In this document: piece by piece, positions 24,423-57,854 of the stretch
Position numbering within the stretch: position 1 is the first letter of the stretch
Layout: the number at the start of each line of letters is the position of its first letter
Assembly (NCBI GenBank): GCA_026929865.2
Contig: CM049395.1
Coordinates: forward strand, 31,668,501 to 31,732,500
DNA: 64,000 nt
Reading direction: 5' to 3'
Source of the DNA: Hyperoplus lanceolatus
Taxonomy: Eukaryota; Chordata; Actinopteri; Uranoscopiformes; Ammodytidae
Notes under the pieces: generated by a model
The model's database searches: none
Told to the model about the DNA's origin: nothing
The model's input: the letters and a program-made list of their open reading frames with translations, nothing else
Position numbers and translations under genes: made by a program

Positions 24423-25668
24423 AAAGTGCCAGCACAAAGTAGGAAAGCAACAAGCTGAATGCAAACGTGTACCATTTACATCTTTATGCAGTTGCTGACA
24501 TCCATCGTAGTCTCATTTAACACAGCAGACTGTAGCCTAACTAACCAACATTTAAACTGTACAAGTAAATCAAAAAAAGGAACACATACATTGTTTGGAA
24601 TTTCTAAATGTCGGACGCAGCCCATGTTAACTCCTGCACTTCCTCGCAAACACATGAACATAAAAAAAAATCTAAAGGCAACAAAGAGATTGAACATTCA
24701 AAGATCACTGAGCCAACGTCATTTATCAATTTGTAATTGTGTGTGAGCAATAAAGTGTACCGTGATCAACAATCTGTATGGAAGCTGAGAGTATTTATTT
24801 GACCCTTCAGGTAAGGACTTCAGGATCTGGTAACTTGGTCATATTAAACATTAACTGAAATGTAGCAGAGCTTTTTCTCTGATTCAATTAAGATTTTCTA
24901 ATTCCAGTTTATAAACCTTCGCTCTGAGTTTGAGCCGCTCGCCTCTGTGTTGAATCATAACACAGTTTGGAACCAAAGTTCTAATCTCTATGTCCAAAGG
25001 AGGAAAGGGAGTAGTGACCTCAAGATGACTGGGATTAAACAAATAAATATGAGTCACGTCTCCTCTCAGCTTCTGTGAATCTAGGTTCATTTCAAATCAA
25101 AAGGCAAATTCTTACACAAACCAAGTGATCACATCTTGAAAACATTTTTTAAAACTTCTCATTATCTACACATCAGGGAATTAAAAATGCATAACTATAT
25201 ACACATGGAGTTTTTTTTCCCATGAATGATAAATTCATCCATTTGAAAGATGATATCAATCAGAAAAGTTGAAAACATTAGAATATGTACAGAATGTAAA
25301 GAGTGTCGCGATATTAAACAACCTTCTGTAGGTTTTTTTTATCTGTTGTTTCTTTAAGAGCAACAGGCAACAAACAGGGAAAACTACCAACTAGAAATTG
25401 ATATGTTGTATTATTTGAGAGATCCTGATCATATCATTAGATGTCAAATTAAATCAATAGAAAATGCACTAAACTGGTCAGAAATAATAATCACCTGCCA
25501 TCTTTGTTCTTTCAATGCAGAAAATTCTGTTTTTAAACTTAAGATGATGAAACACTTCTTAGGTGAACCATCAGATTAACAGAGGGTTAACATGTGAATG
25601 TGCGTGTGTTCGGTGTGTGAACTCGGTGATCTTTGGATACAGTTCTGCACACTGCCTGGTGTGCTGCG

Positions 25669-25934
25669 TTATCTGGTCCGGTGGTTGGCCAGCAGAAAGT
25701 CCTTGTCTTTACAGGTGAGGCAGAGTTTGAGGTTCCTCAGTGTACCGCCTGCGGCGTAAAATGCCCAGATGCCCATCAGGAACAAGATGACATAGGTGGG
25801 AACCAGACTGCCAACGTACTCTGGGTTCTGGAAGGTCTGTATGAGAAGAGGAGGAACAGATATCAACACAAAAACACATGAAAAGTGAACTACCTTTAAA
25901 TTTAAGTTTCTCACCTCACAAAAAAACACACATG

Positions 25935-25972
<38 letters not shown>

Positions 25973-28926
25973 GCAGCACTCACCAGACAGGAAACGAGGA
26001 GGTGGCTGAGGACGACAGCAGCCACTGCCCACCAGCGCTGCTTCTCACAGGCATCAAAGAAGATCACGCCCCAGAACATGTGAAGCAGGATGATGGCCAT
26101 GGTCATGAAGGCTGAAGCATTCATTTTGAATAAGGAGAGAACGCCAAATCAGTTTACAGACTTAACATTATGTCATCAAAGACACATACATCAAAATGGA
26201 TTAGAACACACTTGAGGTAATAGCTGTTGAATTTGTTTTAGTCTAAGAGCTGTTAAAATGTCAGTGTGTGCACTGGTACCTGAGGACAGGAAGTAGTGCT
26301 GTGAGTCTCCGTGGATCCCCACAGTTCCTGGTCCCACAGAGTCAGCCAGGATGTTCACCACTGAGAACGCTCCACTCATGAAGCCAAAGCCGAGGCCGGA
26401 AACTGAAACAGAGCGAGTGTTTTATTCCACCGCTTCATTTTGCACCAGAATTTGACTGACAGATAAGCTGATTTTGATCAAGTCAAGATACAAGTGATTG
26501 CTCTGTGTTTAAGCTCATTTAGAAAGAGAAACTGAGCACAGAGACATTTATCTTTTAACTCTAAAATGACTTCATATACTCAAGCAAGTTAGCATTGTGC
26601 TTCTATGATTTAAAGGAATTGAGATTGATATTAAAATAAATGGCTTCCCATTAAACATTTCAGAACCACAAAAAAAAACTGAAAACAACTTGTTTTACTG
26701 GCTGAGTACTACAAGTACTACCATGACAAGCAAAACAAAATTTGATAACTAAAAGCCATTGAAGTGCCTCCTAAAAAACACAGAAATGTTATTATATTAT
26801 TTTGTGATCTAAGATGTCAGAGTAATATAGCAAAAACAGAGAGTGATGTGAATTGCAGACTGGCAGTACCGTAGGCCAGCTGCTGTATGGAGATCGGCAT
26901 GGTTTCCTCCTGGCTGAGTGTGAGAAGGCCTTCATTGGCTTTCCTGCAGGAGAAAACACAAAAACACACCAGTGTTTTAGCCCTTAAGTTTCAATGTGCA
27001 CTTCAAACAACAACAATAGATGTCACATAGTGGAAGATGATACAAGCTGCAACAATGAGCCTCTGACCTCAGATATGAAAAGGAGGGAAACTGGGACACC
27101 AGCAAAGACACTAAGGCTGGGAAACTATGGGCGATTGGGCGTTGTGGGTATGAAGATGTTCTTTCATGCAGAATTTACTGTTTTTCTGACTAATACCTTT
27201 GTATATCGGACCTTTTAATTACAAAGGTCAGACATTTTTAGAGTTTAAATTATAAGAACAGAAAAGGTATCACCAGCCAACAACCACCTTGATAGTAAAC
27301 TGAATTTTCTTTTGGTTTTAGAATATGAAAAGACATTTCAAGACATCACCTTGAGTTCTGTGTAAATTTGGTTGGCCATTCCTCACAATTCCTTTCTATT
27401 TCATTGATCAACCAATGAATTGATAATCTTATATGGTAAAACCGTTAAAACGCATGCCTGGCCAGTGACTTCACTGCAGGATAACAGACATATTATAAAA
27501 CATCAGTGGCCTCTTGTGGCTACTGGTACTCACATATTAGCCCTGTCTAAATTAAAAACCACTTCCATTTTCTGAGCAGGTTTCAAATGTTTGCACTGTA
27601 CTTTATACTCTTGATTTTTGACATTTCCTGCAAGTAAATCATTGCCAATACATACAACTCTACAATGAACAACATGATTGATATCTGATAATCATTATGG
27701 CGGACAGCTGAACACCATGGCAGCGACTTACTTCAGCAGCTTGTAGTAAGCGAAGCGGAAGATTTCCTGCAGCAGGACGGAAAGCACCACACCGAAGATG
27801 AGGAGGCCTTTCTGCTGCGCCGCGCTGTCCTTATTACTGATCTGTACTGAGATGAACCATACCAGAGAGGCCAGCAGCAGAGACACCAGCCAGAAGAACG
27901 CTCTGCAAGGGGAAATGCCAAACACACGCACAGTTGGTTAGTCTATATGGAAAAAAATATGAATAAGACGGTAGTCAAATCTATGTACATTCCCAGATGT
28001 TGCCTAATGTCTATGTTGCCTTTTTCATGTTTTTTAGCAAATGTATCAACTCTCCAGAGCCCAAAGTGACATCTTCTGACCTAACAATACATGCAAAAGG
28101 CCTGATCAGCCATAAAGTTGGACAACACTTATGTAGCGTAACCGTTTTGCCCTAGGCACAACTGCACTAAAACCAAAAAAAAGCGGACGATATGAATATT
28201 TTGGTGGCTAAATGTCAAAGCTGCTCTGAAACCACTCAAGTTGTTGAGTTTAGTTCCGTTTGTGCAGCCTGTTGAAAGTGATGGATAATAGACAATCAGT
28301 CTAGCACATGATATGCTCCATTACAGATATATTGTCACCTGCCGTTAATCATGTTTGTCCCTTTTCCCGACATCACTTTTCCTTCTCTCCAAAATAACTG
28401 TACACTGAATAAGGCTCTCCGCATATTAACAATGCCAACAGATATATAGGAGTATAGCACATAGGCATCTCGTGAGGCAGTAAGTAAGCTTTGTCTTTGT
28501 TTGAATACTACGCTCAGAAGAAGTTTGGACTCTATAGCAAGATATTTTTGAGGTATAGTCTCTTTTGTGTTTGTGTGTGAGGTCTATTTGTATACGGGTG
28601 AAAAACAAAAAGAAGAAGAAGAAGAATATCAGTATGTCAAACAATGGAAGCTAACAGCAGCAAGCTAGTGCGGCGGTATGTTAGCTAGCGAGCTAGCTCT
28701 GGTTAACACCGGGTTAACACAAATTAAACACGACAGTAGTGTCGGTTTCAGGCTGTTGTGGTGAAAATATGTTTATTATATCCCCACTATGGAGTATTTA
28801 TATAAACTCTCACCCCGCTATGAGGAAAATTACTCTGAGCGGATCCCTGGCGATGGTAAACAGGAACAGAGCGATGGCAGGGCCGAAAGCGATGAAGGTG
28901 CAGCCGAAAAACACCGACGCCGTCAT
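25669..28926 (-). CDS. aph1b: Gamma-secretase subunit APH-1b
   Basis: Multipass membrane subunit that scaffolds nicastrin and presenilin in the gamma-secretase complex (ER, Golgi, plasma membrane). Six coding exons on the minus strand: 28814-28926, 27732-27902, 26870-26943, 26280-26402, 25984-26111, 25669-25836. They join in phase to 777 nt, 258 aa, the usual family length. The protein starts MTASVFFGCTFIAFGPAIAL and ends FLLANHRTR. Family hallmarks fall at the expected positions: the glycine zipper G122-x3-G126-x3-G130 (GLGFGFMSG), and His171 (ILLHMFWG) and His197 (LSHLLVS). Seven hydrophobic segments are evident. The C-terminus (KLCLTCKDKDFLL) matches the APH1B rather than the APH1A type. 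A (CA)n tract sits in intron 5, 13-46 nt past the exon 5 donor. Confidence 0.96.
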
Positions 28927-29099
28927 TTTGGCTCTTCGTGGCGGAAACCAGCGGCCAGCAGCACGACCTTAAGCAAGCGCTTTGTCTTACACCTCAAAGA
29001 GAGAAAATAGAGGGAGCCTATCTTTAAAGTTTTGCCAATCGTTTCCTCTTGCTGTTGTAGTTGATGGGAGAGTCGAAACCACCAGCAAGGTATCACAGG

Positions 29100-29140
29100 G
29101 TCTTCACATGACGTCACGCTGTCTCACGTGACCGGAAAAG
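29100..29140 (-). promoter_or_regulatory. aph1b: aph1b promoter module: CRE + CACGTG E-box + ETS
   Basis: Within about 30 bp lie a perfect palindromic CRE TGACGTCA (29109-29116), an E-box in the context CTCACGTGACC (29123-29133; USF/TFE-type core CACGTG at 29125-29130) and an ETS core CCGGAA (29132-29137). They sit about 180-210 bp upstream of the aph1b ATG and there is no TATA box, as expected for a housekeeping promoter. Factor assignment is inference from consensus motifs. Confidence 0.6.
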
Positions 29141-29642
29141 AAGTTTAATGAAAAAAAATAAAAAAAACTTTATTGCAACTTTAAAATCTTGAAACAGCAT
29201 CTGTGACATATATTTTTTGTTTTATTTTATTTAATTCAATAAAAAAACCTGGATAAAATATGTATTAAATAAGATCACAGTTCAATGTTCACCATGTGCA
29301 ATACCACTTCACAATATTTTTATTTGTTAAACTGTGCACAATCTGTTGGTTCACTATAGGCTACACTTGTTCACGTATTTCAATTGACTGTTACTTATTT
29401 AACTACTATCTGTGTTCTTTAATTGTTTGTTAGTAAATAAACAAATACAGAATTGATAGTATAATTTTTGTGCAATAGAAAAATATCTTTTCTACATTTT
29501 ATAGTTTTCCTCAAGTTGCTAAATTAAATAAGCAGCAATGAGCAATGCCCAGCCATTGTATAAGTGTTTTCTTTGTTTCATGTATTCTTTTAACCTTTAT
29601 TTTGTTGCATTTTATTCAATTTCCCTTTTGTGGTTTTAATTG

Positions 29643-29753
<111 letters not shown>

Positions 29754-29965
29754 TAGCGCTTTATTTCTCTGTGACTCAAAGCGCTTTACAGGGTTCCAGG
29801 TTCAATTCGTTCACACACAGTCATACCGGTGATGGTAAACTACGATAGTAGCCACAGCTGCCCTGGGGCAGACTGACGGAAGCGTGGCTGCCATTCAGCG
29901 CCAACGGCCCCTCCGACCACCACCTCAAACATACAGCAGTCATACACATTCACATTAATGTACTT
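29754..29965 (-). mobile_element. 5'-truncated copy of the V-SINE/L2-like SINE
   Basis: Near-identical over about 200 bp to the 3' part of the element at 41085-41425 (shared GTAGCCACAGCTGCCCTGGG, CATTCAGCGCCAACGGCCCC), without the tRNA-like head. It abuts a (AAT)n tract, which may derive from its tail. Confidence 0.7.
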
Positions 29966-30188
29966 CTCTAATTGTTGCCATTTGTAGTGCTGATGAATGA
30001 TTAGGCTATTAATTTACCTACGGATAGTACCCACAGCGTTCTGTTGCACTCTCATAAAATTCATGATTTGTCAAATTTCACCATGTCACATACAAAAGCA
30101 CCTCAAGATGTATTCCTTTTATAATTTATTAAAATACACATATACCTCACAGAAATGAATAATGGTGGTAACCAGCAAAATAGCATGT

Positions 30189-32309
30189 TTAAGAATCTGT
30201 CTCAAACATCTTCATCCTGCCACACATCCCAGCCTTGCCTTCAATGTTCTTCCTCCAGTCACCTATTTGCTTCTCCTGAGAGAAACAAATACAAAGAAAA
30301 GAAGCACTCAGAATCACAGATTATAATTCATAATAAAAGATAGTGAAGAGTCTCATATTATGAAGAATTCTCTTCTGTCTTTTGCTATTTATATTGCTTT
30401 ATATAATCTAAAATGCTCTCTGTTGGTTTGTTGTTGAGTGATCTTAAATTGGACTTCTGAGAGGAACACAAAGGATAAACAGAATCAAATTAAAAAGGCA
30501 CTAATACAATTGTAATCAGTGTCTGATATAGAGTGTATAGCACGTACCTCCTCTTTCACCTCCTTCTTGAGATGCTTCAGGTTTGCTCTCAGGTCCATGG
30601 ACACTTTATGTTTGGAGCCCAGCAGAGCGGATAGCATGGCCTCGGCCGACATCCGAACCCTCCTCAGGACCGGCTTCTTAAACTTCCCCTTCAGATCATG
30701 AACCGTCAACCTCAGGTTGCCGACCTGACAGAGAAGACTTACTCAGACCTGTGTGTATATTTACAAATCTACGGCCTGCTTAAGTGGGAAATGACTTGAA
30801 GAACCATTTACATTTGTTTACAAGGCAAATAATTGCATATTATTATGCATTGTTTCTGAAGACAATGACAGGGGTGAAATAAACAAAATGATACCCTGTA
30901 ATACATTTGAGAATGAAGCAATAAGTGGGGGCTCTGACAAATAATTCAAATGATCACATTTAAGGCAATAGTCCTATTTGGATGAAGTTCGCTGAAGTTA
31001 TTGGTTAGTGAAACCAATGGGCTTGCACTTGAACATAAAAATAACATTGGTTGAGAAAACATGTGGCAGGAAGTCAAACTGGAAAATAAATAAACTTACG
31101 TCTTTGTTGGAATTCAAAACTTTGATGTTCATGTCGTATCTCTCCTCGTCCACCAAATCAATCTCCTTGTTAAGTTTGCGGCACAGCTCCTGGTACAGAC
31201 ACACAGATATACTAAGCAGGGGATCCTTTTCCTCAATATGAAATGTAACAAAGCCAATTTCCTGTCATATACTGTCATCATTGTGTTTGAATGTCGCATC
31301 TACCAGGAATTAAACAAATGCATCATTGCCCAAGGCCACAGTTGGTTCCCAGACATGTTCTCCAAAGATTAAGACTTAAAATTAGCCATGTTTGTGTGAA
31401 AGCTTTACCAAACAATTTGTGGCTACCGTGGTGGAGGTTTACCTGAAGCTCCTGCATGGAGCCTGGGATGGAGAGGCCAGGGCAGTTCTCCTCCATGTAT
31501 GTCAACTTCTCCCTCTCAGCTTCCTGTGCCTCTTCCTCCAGCAGCGCCTCACCAATCTGCATCAGCAAGCTCTGAGAGCAAGAGAAGGACAGAGTTAAGA
31601 AGACATAACCCTTTATTTCAACCAGAAAACATTAGAAATAATCATCTGAGGGTTATGGACATTTAGACCAACTTTTTTGATATCTTGATCTGGACTTATG
31701 TTTTGGAGAGACTAAATCAACTGACAAGTAAACACAGGGCTGCGACACCCCAAGTGGTGGCAGGCTTATGTGAAGGGGTCATGACAACATTCCTCTAATT
31801 TCCTGGTGAATTACTTTTTAAAGGCCTCTCAATATAGTTCAAATGAAACAGGAAAAAGTGTAATTGATGACTTACGTCACCATATAGGTGCAGAAATCCA
31901 AAAGTAAAACATGATCTTTTATCAAAATTACATTTTCAATTTTGTCATGTTTGGGTTTGTCATTCAAAAGATTTCACTTCAAGTATCTTGCTGTTACTCT
32001 ACAGTCTACTCTACAGTATATTGTTTTCATAATTTATCATAGAACACATAGTAGCTGCTTCATCGGTACATTCATGATGGGGTTGATACAGGATTTCTCA
32101 CCTACATGGTCATTTTTTTCAAACAAAACCAACAGAACCTCAGGCCTTCATCAACAAAATCTTAGTTTACCTTGAGCTGATTCTTCCGACTCAACGACAT
32201 CTTTTTCCTTTAGAGAAACAGAATGAAAGAAGAAGGAAGTATTAGAGTAAGTATGTAAGTGATGTAGATTTCCATAATATAGAGTTCAGATCAGGACTTA
32301 CTCTGCCAT
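30189..32309 (-). CDS. tnni2: Troponin I, fast skeletal type
   Basis: Inhibitory subunit of the sarcomeric thin-filament troponin complex; blocks actomyosin until Ca2+ binds troponin C. Coding exons on the minus strand: 32302-32309 (only 8 nt: ATGGCAGA), 32171-32207, 31443-31571, 31100-31189, 30548-30724, 30189-30275. They join in phase to 175 aa starting MAEKKMSLSRKNQLK. The troponin-C-binding and IT-arm segments (16-88, with NCPGLSIPGSMQELQ) precede the inhibitory peptide GKFKKPVLRRVRMSA (101-115), the switch segment AMLSALLGSKHK (118-129) and the C-terminal mobile domain (GDWRKNIEGKAGM). No cardiac N-terminal extension is present. The C-terminus reads GRMKMFETDS where GRKKMFE is usual, and the linker before GDWR is short. 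Teleosts carry several tnni2 paralogues, so the exact paralogue is unresolved. Confidence 0.93.
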
Positions 32310-33500
32310 CCTGACCAGCAGCTGATTCCTGCCTGCAGCCAAGAGAGGAGACGAGAGTTGAATGGAAATACCACAGCTTTCTGGTCTCTTTAAAAGTGTG
32401 TGTGTGTGTGTGTGTGCGTGTGCGTGTTTGTGTTTGTGTGTGTGCATGTGCGTGTGTGAGATGGACCAGTAACAGTTGTCTTCAGTTGCTGTCGGTTTAA
32501 TTCTAGACAGAGGGCTCGACAGCAGCTGCGAAGGGAACAAATGCTTCAGGATTTTTTTTTTAAACAATATAGGACAAGGACTCTATGTGGTAACAGGATA
32601 AGGTTGTCAGTATTCTATGTTTACAAAATTTAAGTTTTGTGTGTGCTTCCAAAACCTTTATATTCTTCCTCTGAGCCATAGAGCTCCATTAAAAACACTT
32701 CAATAATCCTCACTGTTGCACTCGGTGACATGTTCTTTCATCACCATGGACACACACCGTGTATTCTGACTCAATACCTCATACAGCGTCCTGCTGCCCT
32801 TAATACTCACTACAGCACCAAATGTGTATTCATCTGCCGCTGAAAATAGTCCCTTTCAAATGGATTATTTCCTCTTGTTTGTTTGCTGAAAATTACAGTG
32901 AGCAGCTGTTTTAGTAAATTACTGGCACTTTTTGAAATACAAAACTTTATATTTTTTTTGTGCTGGTTTCAAAGAGTTAAGAGAACCATGTCTTACTGTA
33001 ATAGTGTTCTCTAATTAATATAAATGAAATACAGTATATTAGTATAAAGCCAGACTGAAGATTTCTTTTCACAGACAAAGTCGAGAAAAAGCTGAATCTT
33101 ATAATAAGGGAATAAACTTTCCCAAACTGTGGTGGAATTTTTCCTGTTGTCCTTGGTTTCCTCTGAGTCAGCTCAGCTGTAGTCTGTGACAGCTGACTGC
33201 TCCTTCCATCTCTCCTTGTTTGTTTCCTTTCTATTATTGAGCAATTTAGAAATTTAGTATAGATTAATCCATAGCTGGGTAAAATTAAAGACACTAACCC
33301 CTCACACGTGTAAAAGGAAAAGACAACCATCACAATTTAAACTGCCAATTTTCATCATGTTGTCAAAGTTGAGTTGTGCTTGTGTTTTTCCAGAGATGAT
33401 ACCCTGATTACTCAGGATCTCACAGTTTCTCTGATGCAAAAAAAATGCTTAAACTGTTTACAGAGAGTTTTGTGATGATGTTATCCAGTCACTAGATTGT
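32310..33500 (-). promoter_or_regulatory. 5' flank of troponin I with four CAGCTG E-boxes
   Basis: No coding exon is visible here. Four CAGCTG E-boxes occur at 32523-32528, 32903-32908, 33174-33179 and 33190-33195, the last two 10 bp apart. Myogenic bHLH factors prefer this core, which fits a muscle gene. The non-coding first exon of the troponin gene is expected here but I could not fix its limits. A degenerate (TG)n tract occupies 32396-32458. Confidence 0.35.
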
Positions 33501-33675
33501 GGGCAAAACAAAAACAAAATACAACATGTGATACCTTGACATGTGTTGCTGGAGGTGAACCAGAAAAAGCATTTCAGCTGTCAGATCTAAACTGGGAGGA
33601 TTTATTGCTCTTACTGGTTCCCATCAGTTGCTCAAACACCCTGGGAGGGAAGGACATGAAAACAGCCCCACACAC

Positions 33676-33714
<39 letters not shown>

Positions 33715-33850
33715 TGTGTTCATCAAAACCACATGAAAGAAAACTCATTCAAAAATAACACTAGGCTATATAAAATAAAATCCTCTGGATCAGTATATCT
33801 ACCCCCAGCCTTTTTCAACTGCAGTGTTGGGCAGATCTTTGACCCATGTC

Positions 33851-35644
33851 CAGCGCCGTCGTATAGAGGGGGTAAGTTATGACAATTATAAGGGCCCACA
33901 GCCCGCTAGGGCCCACACAAACCCCCCAGTAGCATCTATGACAATGACTATGCATACGCTGAACGAATGAATTCGAATCAAAACAAAGCCACAAGTCATA
34001 CAATATTCTAATTTCAATAACCCCCTTATCCCCTTCTTTAATAATGGTTTGGTCCACCCACCCTCGCGTCTCTGAATAATCTGGCAGCTCCTCGCTGCGC
34101 TGTCTGTCTGTGTCTAAGCGCAGGTGCACAAATAGGCTACACAAACACTAGTCTCGCAAAGCCAGACCAAACTACAGCAAGTAGTATGGTCTGGAAGCAC
34201 TCCGTTTAGAGCCGTCTATTTGGGGGGAAACTGGGCTGGCCTGTTTTTATTTCTTTAAACCAATCACAATCATCTACGGCGGGGCTAACCCCGGGAAGCA
34301 GCCAATGGAGGCATAGCGTTGTTTGCCGACGCCAGCGCTTAATAGACGCTGGCGGAAGTGGTCAAGCCAGACTACACAAACACAAGCATAGACTCGCAGT
34401 GCATCATTTACGGTGGACGAGCGTTTCGGTTAAATACGCTAATAACGTTCGGACCAGAATAGACTTGAATTACGCTGGTTGTTACAGCAAGTAAGTGAAA
34501 TAAAACATAAGTTATAAAGCCCAACATTGTCCCATGAGTAGGCTTCACCTGTCCACCTGCATTCAACGTGAACACGCGATATTTTTATCTGTTCTGTCGG
34601 TCGAGAGAAGCACAGCACGCTAGCTCAGCAGTTAACTAGCTAAACAAATTAAGCTGTCTGTCTTCTAATCGTTCAGCTTAGTTTGCCACGAATGATAAAA
34701 TAATGCATGTAGCGCTGCTGACTGAGACTATTGTAGCAGACCCTCCTCCCTATAGCACTGACATACAGACAGAGAGGAGAGGAGAAATAGGCCTACTGTC
34801 ACTGAACCATGTTTTTAATTCTTTTAAACTTTCCTCAGTATTCTGATGTCAGAAACAGACTACGATTTAATCTATTTGGACATTATTGAGTTTATTTAAA
34901 AACATTTGGAAAACATGCCCTCAGTTGCCCATGCACTGTGTATATTCTATAGCCTACTTCACCCTCATCTGTGAACAAGAAGATAGCTGGACAACAGAGT
35001 TCTTCATGTAAAGTTAAGTGGTTTCTTTAGAAAATAATATAGAAAGATTACAACTTTGTGGATGTTTATTTGCATAATATTCTATTTTATATTAATATTT
35101 GTAGGCTATGGTGTCTTTCCTCAATAGCTTAATTTCATTTATTTGACTCAGTGTCTCCAAATTATTCCAAAAATAAGTAAGCCTAGTACACAGAAAAAAG
35201 TTCTTCACACAAAATTCCTCAGATTTTGCCTCAAAATCTTCCTCTTAAAGTGCACCTGATTCATGCATTTCACTTTAAAAAGGTAAAAAAAAATCTCCCG
35301 GCACTTTTTTTCCCAGTACTGGAACATTGGAGGCACTAGCGGAAAACACTGCTGCTCCCTTCACCACATGTCTGATACCCGTTGGAGTGCCCGCATAGTG
35401 GCTGTTTAAACAGTTGCAAATCACTTACCATCACTCCTAGAATAAGACAACTAATAATACATAATTTACATAATAATAATCTGACCTGTTAAGTCGTTAA
35501 TTGTAAAAAAATAAACAAATTGGGTGTACCAGGCACCGTCAAGAACACTGAAAAAACTAGAAAATTGAAGGTGGCAATGAATGGGGTAGAGGGGCCCACA
35601 CCGATATTCTTTCAGGGGGCCCAGAATTCCTAGCAACGACCCTG
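33851..35644. mobile_element. Non-autonomous hAT-type DNA transposon, 8-bp TSD
   Basis: The interval begins CAGCGCCGTCGTATAG and its other end, read on the opposite strand, begins CAGGGTCGTTGCTAGG, the CAG-start degenerate terminal inverted repeat typical of hAT elements. It is flanked by a perfect 8-bp direct repeat CCCATGTC (33843-33850 and 35645-35652), the hAT target-site duplication length. No transposase reading frame is visible. A moderately CpG-rich block (about 34200-34500) ends in a donor-like CAAG|TAAGTG context, possibly a leftover 5' end of an autonomous parent. Confidence 0.8.
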
Positions 35645-36318
35645 CCCATGTCCACTATTACACTGTTAAACCTGTTATTGATATGGCATTCCTGGATAGG
35701 CCACGTAATACTTAAAGGTCAAATATGAACTATTGTACTGATTAGTATTAGGCTATTACAAAATTTGATTGTGGAAAAAATAATTTGCTCATGAAGATCA
35801 TGTGATCAGTCAGTGTGTGCCTTTTCCTAGTGGTGGAAAACATGTTACCACACCACCCAAGTAAAGTAGCCTACAAATAGCAAAGGCTACCTGACTTATA
35901 TTGGCTAAATTAGCCTATTTATTTTCTGCTAATCCATTTTTATTGATTTTTAACATAGGCTACATAGCCTACACACAACAACAATCAAGACATGAGACAG
36001 ACCTACTACCCCCAACCCAACCCCCACCCACAGGACTTGCAGGCAAATAGTTTTAATGTTTTTACACTGTCTGCGGCATCAACTAAAGCATTCAAATTAT
36101 TTTGTTAAACACCGTTTGATCTTGGCTCAAGTAGCCTATCATTATCCCAGTATTATCCACCACTCAAAATAAGCATAATATTGGCTGTGAAATCAAATTC
36201 CCAATTTCTTTTTGATGTAGGCCTAAGCCTATTCAATTGCAATCGATCAGTGTGAAAAAATACAAAGTGAAAAAAGCTGATCTACTTCATATGAATTTAG
36301 CCTACATGATAATAATAG

Positions 36319-36321
36319 GCC

Positions 36322-36389
<68 letters not shown>
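36319..36389. repeat. (AAT)n microsatellite upstream of glg1
   Basis: About 23 AAT units ending roughly 120 bp before the glg1 ATG. Confidence 0.95.
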
Positions 36390-36404
36390 GGACCGAAAAA
36401 CTAT

Positions 36405-36507
36405 AAATGACCGGATGTTGTTTATTTAATGAGGCCAATAAAGCTTTTATTGTGAACCTATTGACCGGAAGTGAAGTCATTAGGTCTAGCTTGACAGTGG
36501 TGTGAAG
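36405..36507 (+). promoter_or_regulatory. glg1: glg1 proximal promoter (TATA-less, ETS sites, CCAAT)
   Basis: Just upstream of the ATG (36508) lie CCGGATGT (36411-36418) and CCGGAAGTG (36465-36473), both ETS-type, and CCAAT (36435-36439). No TATA box is seen at a sensible distance, consistent with a broadly expressed Golgi gene. An (AAT)n microsatellite ends only about 20 bp upstream of the first ETS site. Confidence 0.45.

Positions 36508-57854
<21,347 letters not shown>

Larger units (their letters stand above)
21574..25668. other. Intergenic otog-aph1b region
   Basis: No exon recognised. It holds a half MITE (22741-22876), a SINE (24231-24422) and a short (CA)n (21735-21757). The right part presumably includes the aph1b 3' UTR, whose end I could not fix. 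Confidence 0.4.
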
